From the NCBI GenBank assembly GCA_944383825.1, contig CALWRA010000004.1, positions 1 to 64,000 of the forward strand: DNA of 64,000 nt, written 5' to 3'. The stretch comes from an uncultured Acetatifactor sp. GTDB lineage: Bacteria > Bacillota > Clostridia > Lachnospirales > Lachnospiraceae. Position numbers and translations under genes: made by a program. Under the pieces are notes generated by a model. That model was not told where the DNA came from and did not search any database. It saw nothing but the letters and a program-made list of their open reading frames with translations. This document shows positions 49,753-57,523 of this stretch, one piece after another (positions within the stretch are counted from its first letter, which is position 1; every line of letters begins with the position of its first letter).

Positions 49753-49779
49753 TTGACAGACGCTGTGAAATGCTATAAT
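49753..49779 (+). promoter_or_regulatory. Promoter of metY
   Basis: TTGACA (49753-49758), 15 bases, TATAAT (49774-49779) preceded by TG (TGcTATAAT), so an extended -10 compensates for the short spacer. Leader about 35 bases: too short for a SAM riboswitch. Confidence 0.6.
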
Positions 49780-49822
49780 ATCTACTAAACCTACCTAAAT
49801 AGTATGAAACAGGAGAAGAGAT

Positions 49823-51136
49823 ATGAGCAAAAAACCATACGCGGACAGAAAATTACGGTTTGAAACACTTCAGCTGCACGTGGGACAAGAAGCTCCCGAT
49901 CCGGCTACGGACGCCAGAGCAGTACCCATTTACCAGACTTCGTCTTATGTATTTCGGGACTGCGATCATGCGGCGGCCCGGTTTTCCCTGCAGGAGAGCG
50001 GGAATATTTACGGTCGGCTGACCAATCCCACCCAGGAGATTTTTGAACGCAGGATGGCCGCGTTGGAAGGAGGCAGCGCAGCTCTGGCAGTGGCCAGCGG
50101 CGCAGCGGCTATTACTTATACGTTCCAGAATCTTGCCAAGGCAGGGGATCATATTGTGTCAGCAAAGAATATTTATGGCGGAACCTATAATTTTCTGGAG
50201 CATACCTTAAGGGGATTTGGAGTGGAAACCACTTTTGTGGATCCCTTTGACTATGAAGAAATTGCCGGGGCAATCCGTAAAAATACCAAAGCGGTTTTTG
50301 TGGAAACCCTGGGAAATCCCAACTCTGAGGTGGCGGATATTGAAAAGATTGCAGAGATTGCCCATGCCCATGGCCTTCCTCTGGTGGTGGACAATACTTT
50401 TGCAACGCCCTTCCTGGTGAGGCCCATTTCCTATGGGGCGGATATTGTAGTGCATTCCGCTACAAAGTTTATTGGGGGACACGGAACTGCTATAGGAGGA
50501 GTGATTGTTGAGGGAGGCGAATTTGACTGGGAAGCCGGCGGAAAATTCCCCTGGCTGACAGAGCCTAATCCCAGCTATCATGGAGCGGTGTTCGTCAAGG
50601 CGGCGCCGGGGGCAGCCTTTGTAACATCTATCCGAGCAGTTCTTCTTCGTGATACGGGGGCGGCTCTTTCTCCGTTTCATGCCTTCTTATTCCTGCAGGG
50701 ATTGGAGACGCTTTCTCTCAGAGTAGAACGTCATGTGCAGAATGCCCTGAGAGTAGCGGAGTATCTGAACGGACATCCGCTGGTGGAAAAGGTACATCAT
50801 CCATCTCTTTCCGAGGATGAGCAGCAGCGGGGGCTGTACCGCAAATATTTTCCGGGGGGCGGCGGTTCTATTTTTACCTTTGACATCAAAGGGGGAGAGG
50901 AACAGGCCCGGAAATTTATTGATAATCTGGAGCTGTTTTCGCTGCTGGCCAATGTAGCGGATGTGAAATCTTTAGTGATTCACCCCGCATCCACTACCCA
51001 TTCCCAGCTGACGGAGGAAGAGCTGGCTATGCAGGGAATTGGAAAAAATACCATCAGGCTGTCTGTGGGAACGGAAAATATCGAGGATATTCTGGAGGAT
51101 CTGGAGGGAGCCTTCTACAGTATTGAGCATACGTGA
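49823..51136 (+). CDS. metY: O-acetylhomoserine sulfhydrylase (O-acetylhomoserine aminocarboxypropyltransferase)
   Basis: PLP enzyme that makes homocysteine from O-acetylhomoserine and sulfide. FETLQLHVGQEAPDPATDAR at the N-terminus, YGRLTNPTQEIFERRMAALE, the PLP lysine in VHSATKFIGGHGTAIGG (about 210), and HPASTTHSQLTEEEL at the C-terminus, all Cys/Met metabolism enzyme hallmarks with the long (437 residues) MetY form rather than MetB/MetC. Start follows CAGGAGAAGAGAT. Preceded by mobile-element debris and its own promoter. Confidence 0.93.
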   Translation: MSKKPYADRKLRFETLQLHVGQEAPDPATDARAVPIYQTSSYVFRDCDHAAARFSLQESGNIYGRLTNPTQEIFERRMAALEGGSAALAVASGAAAITYTFQNLAKAGDHIVSAKNIYGGTYNFLEHTLRGFGVETTFVDPFDYEEIAGAIRKNTKAVFVETLGNPNSEVADIEKIAEIAHAHGLPLVVDNTFATPFLVRPISYGADIVVHSATKFIGGHGTAIGGVIVEGGEFDWEAGGKFPWLTEPNPSYHGAVFVKAAPGAAFVTSIRAVLLRDTGAALSPFHAFLFLQGLETLSLRVERHVQNALRVAEYLNGHPLVEKVHHPSLSEDEQQRGLYRKYFPGGGGSIFTFDIKGGEEQARKFIDNLELFSLLANVADVKSLVIHPASTTHSQLTEEELAMQGIGKNTIRLSVGTENIEDILEDLEGAFYSIEHT

Positions 51137-51202
51137 TAATTCCAGGAAGGCTCTTCGGCGGGGCGATATTGTTGGAAGCGCTGCCTTTTTTCATAAAAGC
51201 TA

Positions 51203-51231
51203 TTGACAAATACCCTGTGGGGGTATATTCT
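51203..51231 (+). promoter_or_regulatory. csoR-copA promoter
   Basis: TTGACA (51203-51208), 17 bases, TATTCT (51226-51231). The spacer is almost entirely a CsoR-like operator. Confidence 0.75.
51210..51226 (+). promoter_or_regulatory. CsoR operator 1
   Basis: ataccctgtgggggtat: A/T-flanked G/C-tract dyad typical of CsoR sites (TACCC-N-GGGGTA), placed between -35 and -10. Confidence 0.7.
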
Positions 51232-51243
51232 GTAAAAGAACAG

Positions 51244-51262
51244 AATACCCCTGCGGGGTATT
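51244..51262 (+). promoter_or_regulatory. CsoR operator 2 or leader hairpin
   Basis: aatacccc-tgc-ggggtatt: perfect 8-bp inverted repeat with the same TACCCC/GGGGTA core, about 15-20 bases after the probable transcription start. Confidence 0.65.
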
Positions 51263-51308
51263 TTGGTTCCAGTATCCGCTGAAGCGGACAGGGAGGTGTA
51301 GAAATAAA

Positions 51309-51620
51309 ATGGACGGGAAAAATACAAATCAGTCCTGTTGCCATCACAAGACCACTCCGAGGCAGGAGAAGGAGCTGAAGCAGTTAAAGAACCGTTTAAA
51401 CCGTATGATAGGACAGCTGAACGGCATCGGCAAGATGCTGGATGAAAACCGTTATTGCGGGGATATTCTAACTCAGGTGGCTGCGGTGGAAAGCGCTCTC
51501 CAGGCATTCGGATATCTGGTTTTGAAGGAACATATGGAGACCTGTGTGGTGGAAGAGATCAAAAAAGATCATTTAGAGATCGTGGACGAAGCCGTGGAGC
51601 TGATAAAAAAATTAAAATAG
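51309..51620 (+). CDS. csoR: CsoR-type copper-sensing repressor
   Basis: 103-residue member of the CsoR/RcnR/FrmR (DUF156) family: RQEKELKQLKNRLNRMIGQL, ENRYCGDILTQVAAVESAL and HMETCVVEEI give the Cys-x-His-Cys copper ligand set (about C50, H75, C79). The N-terminus has an extra CCHHK segment. Cu(I) binding releases DNA. Two CsoR-like dyads are upstream, and copA follows 20 bases after it, so this is an autoregulated copper operon. Start ATG 51309 follows GGGAGGT, with a CCGC-TGAA-GCGG hairpin before it. Confidence 0.93.
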   Translation: MDGKNTNQSCCHHKTTPRQEKELKQLKNRLNRMIGQLNGIGKMLDENRYCGDILTQVAAVESALQAFGYLVLKEHMETCVVEEIKKDHLEIVDEAVELIKKLK

Positions 51621-51640
51621 GAAGGGGTTTAAGGCAGGCT

Positions 51641-54328
51641 ATGAAGGAAAGATACCGTATTTCGGGAATGACCTGCTCCGCCTGCTCCTCCCATGTGGAG
51701 AAGAGCGTAAATAAGGTGGAGGGGGTGGAAAAGGCTTCTGTAAATCTTCTGACGGAAACCATGGAGGTGACCTACGACGAACAGGCCATAGGAAAAGCAG
51801 ATATTATAGGGGCTGTGGAGCATGCAGGCTACGGAGCGTGTCTGCTGGAACAGGGATCCTCCGGAGCAGAGACAACATCTGGGAGCAGGGAAAACCAAAG
51901 AGGGGCCAAGGGAGCTTCAGGAAGGGAAGGAATGCAGGAAAAAGCAAAGGCAGAGGACAGAGCCATGAAATGGCGTCTGGGTATATCCGTTCTTTTTTTG
52001 ATCCCTTTGATGTACGTGGCCATGTACCATATGTATCGGGATTGGTTTGGAATACCGATACCGGATTTTGTCATGAATGCTTTTCATGGCAATGAAAACG
52101 CCATGAATTTTGCTATGACCCAATTTTTGCTTTTACTGCCGATTTTATATGTGAACCGGAAGTTTTTTGCAGTAGGCTTTAAGACGCTGGGGCATTTGAG
52201 CCCCAATATGGACAGTCTCATTGCCTTGGGAGCGTCTGCGGCCACAGGCTATGGTATTTTTGCTATGTATCGCATAAGCTATGGACTGGGGCATGGGGAT
52301 ATGGCGTTGGTAGAGCAGTATTCCCATGATCTGTATTTTGAGTCGGCGGGAATGATTCTCACATTGATTACAGTGGGAAAATATTTGGAGGGCCGTTCTA
52401 AAGGCAAAACCAGCGAAGCAATCACAAAGCTTATGGACCTTTCTCCCAAAATGGCCGTCTTGCTGACAGAGGATGGGCAGGAAAAAGAGGTCCCAACAGA
52501 GGCTCTCCGGAAGGGAGACATATTTGTGGTAAAGCCCGGAAGTCTGGTTCCGGTGGATGGGATTGTGACAGAGGGGCGATCCAGCATAGATGAAGCGGCT
52601 ATCACCGGAGAGAGCGTCCCTGTAGAAAAGAAGGAGGGAGACAAGGTGGTCTCCGCCACGATGAATAAGTCGGGCTTTCTGAAATGCAGGGCGGAAAAGG
52701 TGGGAGATGACACGACTCTGGCTCAGATTATCCGCCTGGTGGAGGAGGCCAGCGCCAGCAAGGCTCCCATAGCCCAGCTTGCCGATAAGGTGGCAGGGAT
52801 TTTTGTTCCGGTGGTGATTGTCATAGCCCTGATTACACTGGTTGGATGGCTCATTGCGGGGGCCGGAGCGGAATTTTCCATTTCCACGGCCATAGCGGTG
52901 CTGGTGATTTCCTGCCCCTGTGCCCTGGGACTGGCCACGCCTGTGGCCATCATGGTGGGAACCGGTGTGGGAGCAGGCCACGGAATACTGATTAAATCAG
53001 GAGAGGCATTGCAGCAGGCAAAGGAGATAGACACAGTGGTGCTTGACAAAACGGGTACCATCACGGAGGGCAACCTGAAGGTGATGGAGATCCGGGTTCT
53101 GGCTCGGGAGTATACACAGGATCAGATGCTTGCTTTGGCGGCGGCCCTGGAAAAAAAGAGTGAACATCCGCTGGCCGAGGCCATTGTGAAAGCCGCAGAG
53201 GGGAAGGACTACGGAAGTATTGCGGTTTCGGATTTCAACGCGGTGTTCGGCAGGGGCATCGAAGGACGTCTTGAGGCGTCTTGGCTGAAGCCCGGGAAAT
53301 ATTTTGTGGGTAACGCTGCGTATCTTGCGGAAAATCAAATTGAAACGGAGGATAGCTCCTGGGAGGGCCTGGTGGACGCCATGGCGGACGAAGGGCGCAC
53401 ACCTCTGCTGGTGGCCGATGAGAAACGGCTGTTAGGCATAATCGGCGTGGCGGACGGCATTAAGGAAAGCTCTTTGGAGGCCATAGAGGCATGGCATGAC
53501 ATGAATGTACGAGTGATTATGCTTACCGGGGATAACCGCCGGACTGCGGAGGCAGTCCGCAGAAAGCTCCATTTGGAGGAGGTGGTAGCGGAGGTGCTGC
53601 CCCAAGATAAGGAAAAGAAGATAACTCAGCTGAAGTCCCAGGGGCATAGAGTTGCCATGATTGGGGATGGAATCAATGACGCGCCGGCTTTGGCGGCGGC
53701 TGACGTAGGTATGGCGATTGGGGCGGGGACGGATGTGGCAATAGAAAGCGCCGATATTATTCTGATGAAGAGTGATCTTCGGGATGCGGTAACGGCCATG
53801 CGGCTTAGCAGAGCGGTCATCCGTAATATCAAGGAGAACCTGTTTTGGGCCTTTTTTTATAACAGTATTGGAATCCCTTTGGCAGCAGGTCTTTTGTATC
53901 CTGCGTTTGAGCTCAGACTAAATCCCATGTTCGGCGCAGCGGCCATGAGCCTGAGCAGTATTTTCGTGGTAGGCAACGCATTGCGGCTGAAGGGATTTCG
54001 AAGCCCCTTCACCTCAAGAGGGAAAGGTTTCGGACGGCCGGATCAGGGGAGGGAGGAACAGAATAATTTGGAAACCATAAACAATGATCATACAAAGAAA
54101 GGAAATGATAATATGACAAAGGTATTGAGTATTGAAGGAATGATGTGCGCGCATTGCACAGGAAGAGTGCAGAAGGCTCTGGAGGCTTTGGAGGGCGTAA
54201 GTCGGGTGGATGTAAGCCTTGAGGGCAGATCGGCTCAGGTGGAGTGCGCCGGACAGGTGTCAGACGAAGCTCTCACAGGAGCAATCACGGAAGCCGGATA
54301 TGAGGTAAAGGGAATTCAGTCCAAATAA
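51641..54328 (+). CDS. copA: Copper-exporting P-type ATPase CopA with C-terminally fused CopZ
   Basis: 895 residues. N-terminal HMA domain with metal motif GMTCSAC (C12, C15), a charged linker, eight membrane helices, actuator TGES, the CPC ion-binding helix (SCPCALGLATPV, C425-P-C427), phosphorylation site DKTGT (D469), HP motif SEHPLAEA, and GDGINDAPAL. After the last membrane helix, a 40-residue hydrophilic stretch leads to a second HMA domain (MTKVLSIEGMMCAHC, from residue 825) that looks like a complete CopZ chaperone. An internal ribosome binding site and ATG precede it. True start is ATG 51641; the ORF upstream overlaps csoR in another frame. Confidence 0.93.
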   Translation: MKERYRISGMTCSACSSHVEKSVNKVEGVEKASVNLLTETMEVTYDEQAIGKADIIGAVEHAGYGACLLEQGSSGAETTSGSRENQRGAKGASGREGMQEKAKAEDRAMKWRLGISVLFLIPLMYVAMYHMYRDWFGIPIPDFVMNAFHGNENAMNFAMTQFLLLLPILYVNRKFFAVGFKTLGHLSPNMDSLIALGASAATGYGIFAMYRISYGLGHGDMALVEQYSHDLYFESAGMILTLITVGKYLEGRSKGKTSEAITKLMDLSPKMAVLLTEDGQEKEVPTEALRKGDIFVVKPGSLVPVDGIVTEGRSSIDEAAITGESVPVEKKEGDKVVSATMNKSGFLKCRAEKVGDDTTLAQIIRLVEEASASKAPIAQLADKVAGIFVPVVIVIALITLVGWLIAGAGAEFSISTAIAVLVISCPCALGLATPVAIMVGTGVGAGHGILIKSGEALQQAKEIDTVVLDKTGTITEGNLKVMEIRVLAREYTQDQMLALAAALEKKSEHPLAEAIVKAAEGKDYGSIAVSDFNAVFGRGIEGRLEASWLKPGKYFVGNAAYLAENQIETEDSSWEGLVDAMADEGRTPLLVADEKRLLGIIGVADGIKESSLEAIEAWHDMNVRVIMLTGDNRRTAEAVRRKLHLEEVVAEVLPQDKEKKITQLKSQGHRVAMIGDGINDAPALAAADVGMAIGAGTDVAIESADIILMKSDLRDAVTAMRLSRAVIRNIKENLFWAFFYNSIGIPLAAGLLYPAFELRLNPMFGAAAMSLSSIFVVGNALRLKGFRSPFTSRGKGFGRPDQGREEQNNLETINNDHTKKGNDNMTKVLSIEGMMCAHCTGRVQKALEALEGVSRVDVSLEGRSAQVECAGQVSDEALTGAITEAGYEVKGIQSK
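54100..54328 (+). promoter_or_regulatory. Internal translation start for free CopZ inside copA
   Basis: AAAGGAAATGATAAT then ATG at 54113, in frame with CopA. From this ATG the product would be a 71-residue CopZ-like HMA protein (MTKVLSIEGMMCAHCTGR). The preceding residues (NNLETINNDHTKKGNDN) look like a translated former intergenic spacer. Confidence 0.6.
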
Positions 54329-54340
54329 AATGATGCAAAA

Positions 54341-54375
54341 ATACCGCCGCGGCTTATAGTCGCGGCGGTATTTTT
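54341..54375 (+). terminator. Intrinsic terminator after copA
   Basis: ataccgccgcg (54341-54351) / cgcggcggtat (54361-54371), 9-base loop, then TTTTT. Strong. Confidence 0.9.
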
Positions 54376-54546
54376 CAGTCCGCACCGGAAATTTTGGCCT
54401 TTCGGAGCCCATACATTAATTTTTTTTTAAGATTGACCGGAAAGAATTGTGTCGGAAATCTAAATATGCTAATTTAGAAGAAACGATGGCGGACAAAATT
54501 TGCCGGAGAAGAAATCTGCGCACAAAGACGCGGAAATGAGGTACAT

Positions 54547-55707
54547 ATGAAAAATAAGCTGTATTACATTTTGTTTGTGGTATACGTGCTGACCTTTGCT
54601 TTTGTGCTGTATGCCAACGGTGTGTTTACCGGGGACTCATCCAATCTTCTGAATCTTTTGATCAATGTGGGATTTTTGGTCGTGATAGGGATTTTATTTA
54701 TTATATCTGCGGTCAGCTTTGGACGGCTGAACAGGTGTACGGATGAGCTGGCGGACGCTGCAGATCGGATGTATGAGGAATATAGGGGAACGGGAAAAAA
54801 TCTCTGGGAGAAATACAGAGATAAAACAGATTTGTTTCAAGAGGAGACGCTGCAGACCGCTTTTTCCAAATACAGGGCCAGAATGAGAAACTATCAGACC
54901 AAAAGAGGCTATGTCCATGTATGTGATCCGGAGGAATATATCAATGAGGATCTTCTGGATCAGACTGCTATGACATATTACAATTCCGGCATATCCGGAA
55001 CCATGACGGGGCTGGGCATTCTGGGAACCTTTCTTGGACTGGCTATGGGACTGGGCTCCTTTAACGGGAATGATATTTTTACAATATCCGACAATGTAGG
55101 CTCTTTGCTTTCGGGAATGAAGGTTGCCTTTCACACTTCTGTATACGGCATATTCTTTTCCCTGGTTTTTAATTTTGTATACCGCAGCATTATGTCGGAT
55201 GCCTACGGCAAGCTGGAACGCTTTTTGGTGGTTTTTCGTCAGTGTGCAATGCCTCCGGCGGCGGGAGAGGATGAAAATGCTGCGGCCATGCTGATCTATC
55301 AGGCGAATATGTCCAATTATCTGAAACAGATCACAGAACTCTTAAAGGGAGATGCAAAAGAGCAGACAGATGGTGTGGAGCGGATGGTAAAGCGGTTTAC
55401 GGAGCAGTTGCAGGTCAGCCTGGAGACGGATTTTAAGGAATTCGGAAACCTGATGAAAGACACGGGAAGGGCGCAGCAGGCTTACGGGGACAACTGCAAA
55501 AGCCTTATTCAGGCGGTCACGGCTCTGGTGGAAGTAAACAGGAATGTTCAGAAAGCGCTGGAACAGACAATGAAGCGCCAGGAAGAATTTTCAGAAGAGC
55601 TTGCAGAACAGAAGAAAAAGCTGGAGGATACCTGTGAAAACATCAGCAGCGACATTAGCAGCCAGCTTTATACCTTTGAACAAATGAGGAACGTGTATGA
55701 GAAATAA
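54547..55707 (+). CDS. ZorA-like MotA/TolQ/ExbB-family proton channel protein
   Basis: 386 residues. Two N-terminal helices (LYYILFVVYVLTFAFVLYA; NLLINVGFLVVIGILFIISA), a cytosolic segment of about 85 residues, a helix pair with SGTMTGLGILGTFLGLAMGL (about 147-170) and GMKVAFHTSVYGIFFSLVFN (about 190-210), then a C-terminal coiled coil of about 170 residues ending QLYTFEQMRNVYEK. The helix pair and GMKxAFxTSxxGI match the stator subunits of Zorya (ZorA), MotA and TolQ. The tail is shorter than in typical ZorA but longer than in TolQ/ExbB. It overlaps the next gene by 11 bases. With its partner it should form a proton-driven stator unit. Zorya identity is by pattern only. Confidence 0.75.
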   Translation: MKNKLYYILFVVYVLTFAFVLYANGVFTGDSSNLLNLLINVGFLVVIGILFIISAVSFGRLNRCTDELADAADRMYEEYRGTGKNLWEKYRDKTDLFQEETLQTAFSKYRARMRNYQTKRGYVHVCDPEEYINEDLLDQTAMTYYNSGISGTMTGLGILGTFLGLAMGLGSFNGNDIFTISDNVGSLLSGMKVAFHTSVYGIFFSLVFNFVYRSIMSDAYGKLERFLVVFRQCAMPPAAGEDENAAAMLIYQANMSNYLKQITELLKGDAKEQTDGVERMVKRFTEQLQVSLETDFKEFGNLMKDTGRAQQAYGDNCKSLIQAVTALVEVNRNVQKALEQTMKRQEEFSEELAEQKKKLEDTCENISSDISSQLYTFEQMRNVYEK

Positions 55708-56596
55708 CCGAAAAAACCGGGAGGCCTTTGGAGAGCACAGCTTCTGGCAGTCCTATTCAGACATGATGGCTGCGTTGCTTCTTGTTTTTATTCTGATCAT
55801 TGCCGTTACACTGGCCATATACAGGCAAAAGACTTCCGACTTGGAGCAGACACAGCTGGATTTAACTGCGGCTCAGGCAGATTTGGAAAGCTCAAGGGCG
55901 GAAATTGAGAAGTCAAACCAAGAGTTGGAGGCGTCTCTGGCGCAGCTGCAGGAGGCTTATGCACAGGCTGCACTGACCCAGGAAGAGCTGAACAAAGCGT
56001 ATCAGGAGATTGCAGATGCCCAGGCTGAACTTGCCGCCACGAAAAGCGAGCTGGAGAATATTGTGGGAGTCAGAACGAATCTGATCGGAGAGCTGCAAAA
56101 TACTTTCCAGAATTCCAGCATGACGGTGGATGCTCAGACAGGCTCCATAACTTTCTCCTCAGACGTGCTGTTCCGTTATAATAGCTACACTCTGACCGCC
56201 AACAGCAGAGACATCCTTAGAGACATTATTCCCAGATACCTGGAGGTGTTGCTCCAGGATCAGTACAGGGAATATATTGCGGAGATTATCGTGGAAGGAC
56301 ATACGGATACGGATGGAGGCTATTGGAGTAATATGGAGTTGTCCTACAACCGGGCCAGTGCGGTGGCAAGATTCTGTCTGGATGAGGAAAACGGTCTGAG
56401 CCGGGAAAAAATAGCACAGCTTCAAGAGCTTTTGACCGTAAACGGCAGATCCTACAGCGAGCCTGTTTACGAGACGGACGAAACGGGAACGGCTACGGAT
56501 AAAATAGACATGGCGGCATCCAGAAGAGTGGAGATAAAATTCCGACTGAAGGAAGATGAGATGATTGAGAAGGTTTCCTCCATTTTACAACAGTAG
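55697..56596 (+). CDS. ZorB-like MotB/OmpA-domain stator protein
   Basis: 299 residues. One membrane helix after an N-terminal tail, with the proton-binding Asp in SYSDMMAALLLVFILIIAVT (Asp22), a long coiled coil of about 90 residues rich in Gln, Glu and Ala, and a C-terminal OmpA/MotB domain (about 150-285) with EIIVEGHTDTDGGYWSNMEL, SYNRASAV and ASRRVEIKF, the peptidoglycan-binding motif. This is the expected partner of the upstream channel subunit. Starts inside the ZorA-like gene (11-base overlap). Followed by a terminator, with no further gene in the operon, so it lacks ZorC/D, ZorE, or ZorF/G-like effectors. Confidence 0.8.
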   Translation: MRNNRKNREAFGEHSFWQSYSDMMAALLLVFILIIAVTLAIYRQKTSDLEQTQLDLTAAQADLESSRAEIEKSNQELEASLAQLQEAYAQAALTQEELNKAYQEIADAQAELAATKSELENIVGVRTNLIGELQNTFQNSSMTVDAQTGSITFSSDVLFRYNSYTLTANSRDILRDIIPRYLEVLLQDQYREYIAEIIVEGHTDTDGGYWSNMELSYNRASAVARFCLDEENGLSREKIAQLQELLTVNGRSYSEPVYETDETGTATDKIDMAASRRVEIKFRLKEDEMIEKVSSILQQ

Positions 56597-56637
56597 TTTT
56601 TATCAGATGTTTTACAGGAATCACAGATAAATTTTAC

Positions 56638-56665
56638 GGCGCCCTGATTTTGGGGCGCCTTTTTT
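56638..56665 (+). terminator. Intrinsic terminator after the ZorAB-like pair
   Basis: GGCGCCC (56638-56644) / GGGCGCC (56653-56659), 8-base loop, TTTTTT. Shows that the motor pair is its own transcription unit and is not co-transcribed with the alarmone synthetase gene. Confidence 0.85.
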
Positions 56666-56773
56666 AGATATATAATAATTATCTGAAATCTGTGGAATAA
56701 TTTGTAAGGAAAATAAAACTCTCGGTCTGAAGTGCACCGTAGGGGCGGAAAATGGAAAAGGAAAAGGGAAGAG

Positions 56774-57433
56774 ATGGAGAAAAGGAAGAGAGATACTCAG
56801 TGGGGTATGTTGTTGGAGCACACAAAGGAGCGGCTGGGAGAAAAGGCATTTTCACAGGATTATGTGAGAGCCTGCAGAATTCTGGAGAAAAGACTTCTTG
56901 ATATGAACGAAAAGGCGTACGCACAGCTTGGGAGAGAACTGATCTCATCCGTGGAATGGAGGGTAAAAACTCCCGAAAGCTGTGTAAATAAACTGCTTCG
57001 CAAGGGGAAAAGACCCACCCTGGAAAATGCAAGGGAAAGATTGAACGATATTGCGGGAGTCAGAGTGGTGTGCAGCTTTTTGGACGATATTTATCAACTC
57101 TGCCGCCGTATGGCCTATGACTATGAGTTTGAATTTGTCAAACAGAAGGATTATGTGAAGCATCCCAAGAGCAGCGGCTATCAGAGCCTGCATCTGATTG
57201 TACGGGTGCCTGTGGGAGAGGGCAGAAAGGTCAGGGCGGAAATTCAGTTCCGTACCCAGGCAATGGATTTCTGGGCCTGTGTGGAGCATCATTTTGTCTA
57301 TAAGGGTACGGGAGAGCATGGTAAAAGGGTGGAAAAGGAGCTTCGCAAATGTGCCAGATCCATTTACCGTATAGACAGGAAAATGATGAGCATCCGAAAC
57401 AAAATGGAGGAGGAGAATGCTCTGTCTTTATAA
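56774..57433 (+). CDS. Small alarmone synthetase, RelQ/YjbM-like
   Basis: 219-residue GTP pyrophosphokinase with only the RelA/SpoT synthetase domain. DIAGVRVVCSFLDDIYQLCR, the GTP/ATP loop DYVKHPKSSGYQSLHLIVRV, and EIQFRTQAMDFWACVEHHFVYK are the conserved Rel-Spo core with the catalytic Glu in EIQ. No HD hydrolase or TGS/ACT domain. Makes (p)ppGpp or pGpp under envelope or other stress. Start ATG 56774 (AGGGAAG upstream) is chosen, but 56807 is possible. It sits between the motor pair and clpB. Confidence 0.9.
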   Translation: MEKRKRDTQWGMLLEHTKERLGEKAFSQDYVRACRILEKRLLDMNEKAYAQLGRELISSVEWRVKTPESCVNKLLRKGKRPTLENARERLNDIAGVRVVCSFLDDIYQLCRRMAYDYEFEFVKQKDYVKHPKSSGYQSLHLIVRVPVGEGRKVRAEIQFRTQAMDFWACVEHHFVYKGTGEHGKRVEKELRKCARSIYRIDRKMMSIRNKMEEENALSL

Positions 57434-57452
57434 AAACTTTATACTTTTGCCC

Positions 57453-57480
57453 TTGATTTTTGTTGTCTGTGTGTTATAGT
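57453..57480 (+). promoter_or_regulatory. Promoter of clpB
   Basis: TTGATT (57453-57458), 16 bases, TATAGT (57475-57480). No CIRCE (GCACTC-N9-GAGTGC) repeat is seen, so HrcA control is not indicated. Confidence 0.6.
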
Positions 57481-57523
57481 ATACATAGAACAAGAAAAGG
57501 TTTGAGATGAGGAGGCTGAGAGT

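Noticed and set aside
49780-49822. SAM riboswitch before metY
   Set aside because: The leader is about 35-40 bases and has no space for an S-box.
54547-57433. A complete Zorya operon with the alarmone synthetase as effector
   Set aside because: A strong terminator at 56638-56665 separates the pair from the synthetase, and no ZorC/D/E/F/G-like gene is present; only the two-gene motor core is supported.
57434-57523. CIRCE element before clpB
   Set aside because: No GCACTC-N9-GAGTGC repeat is visible; only a plain promoter.
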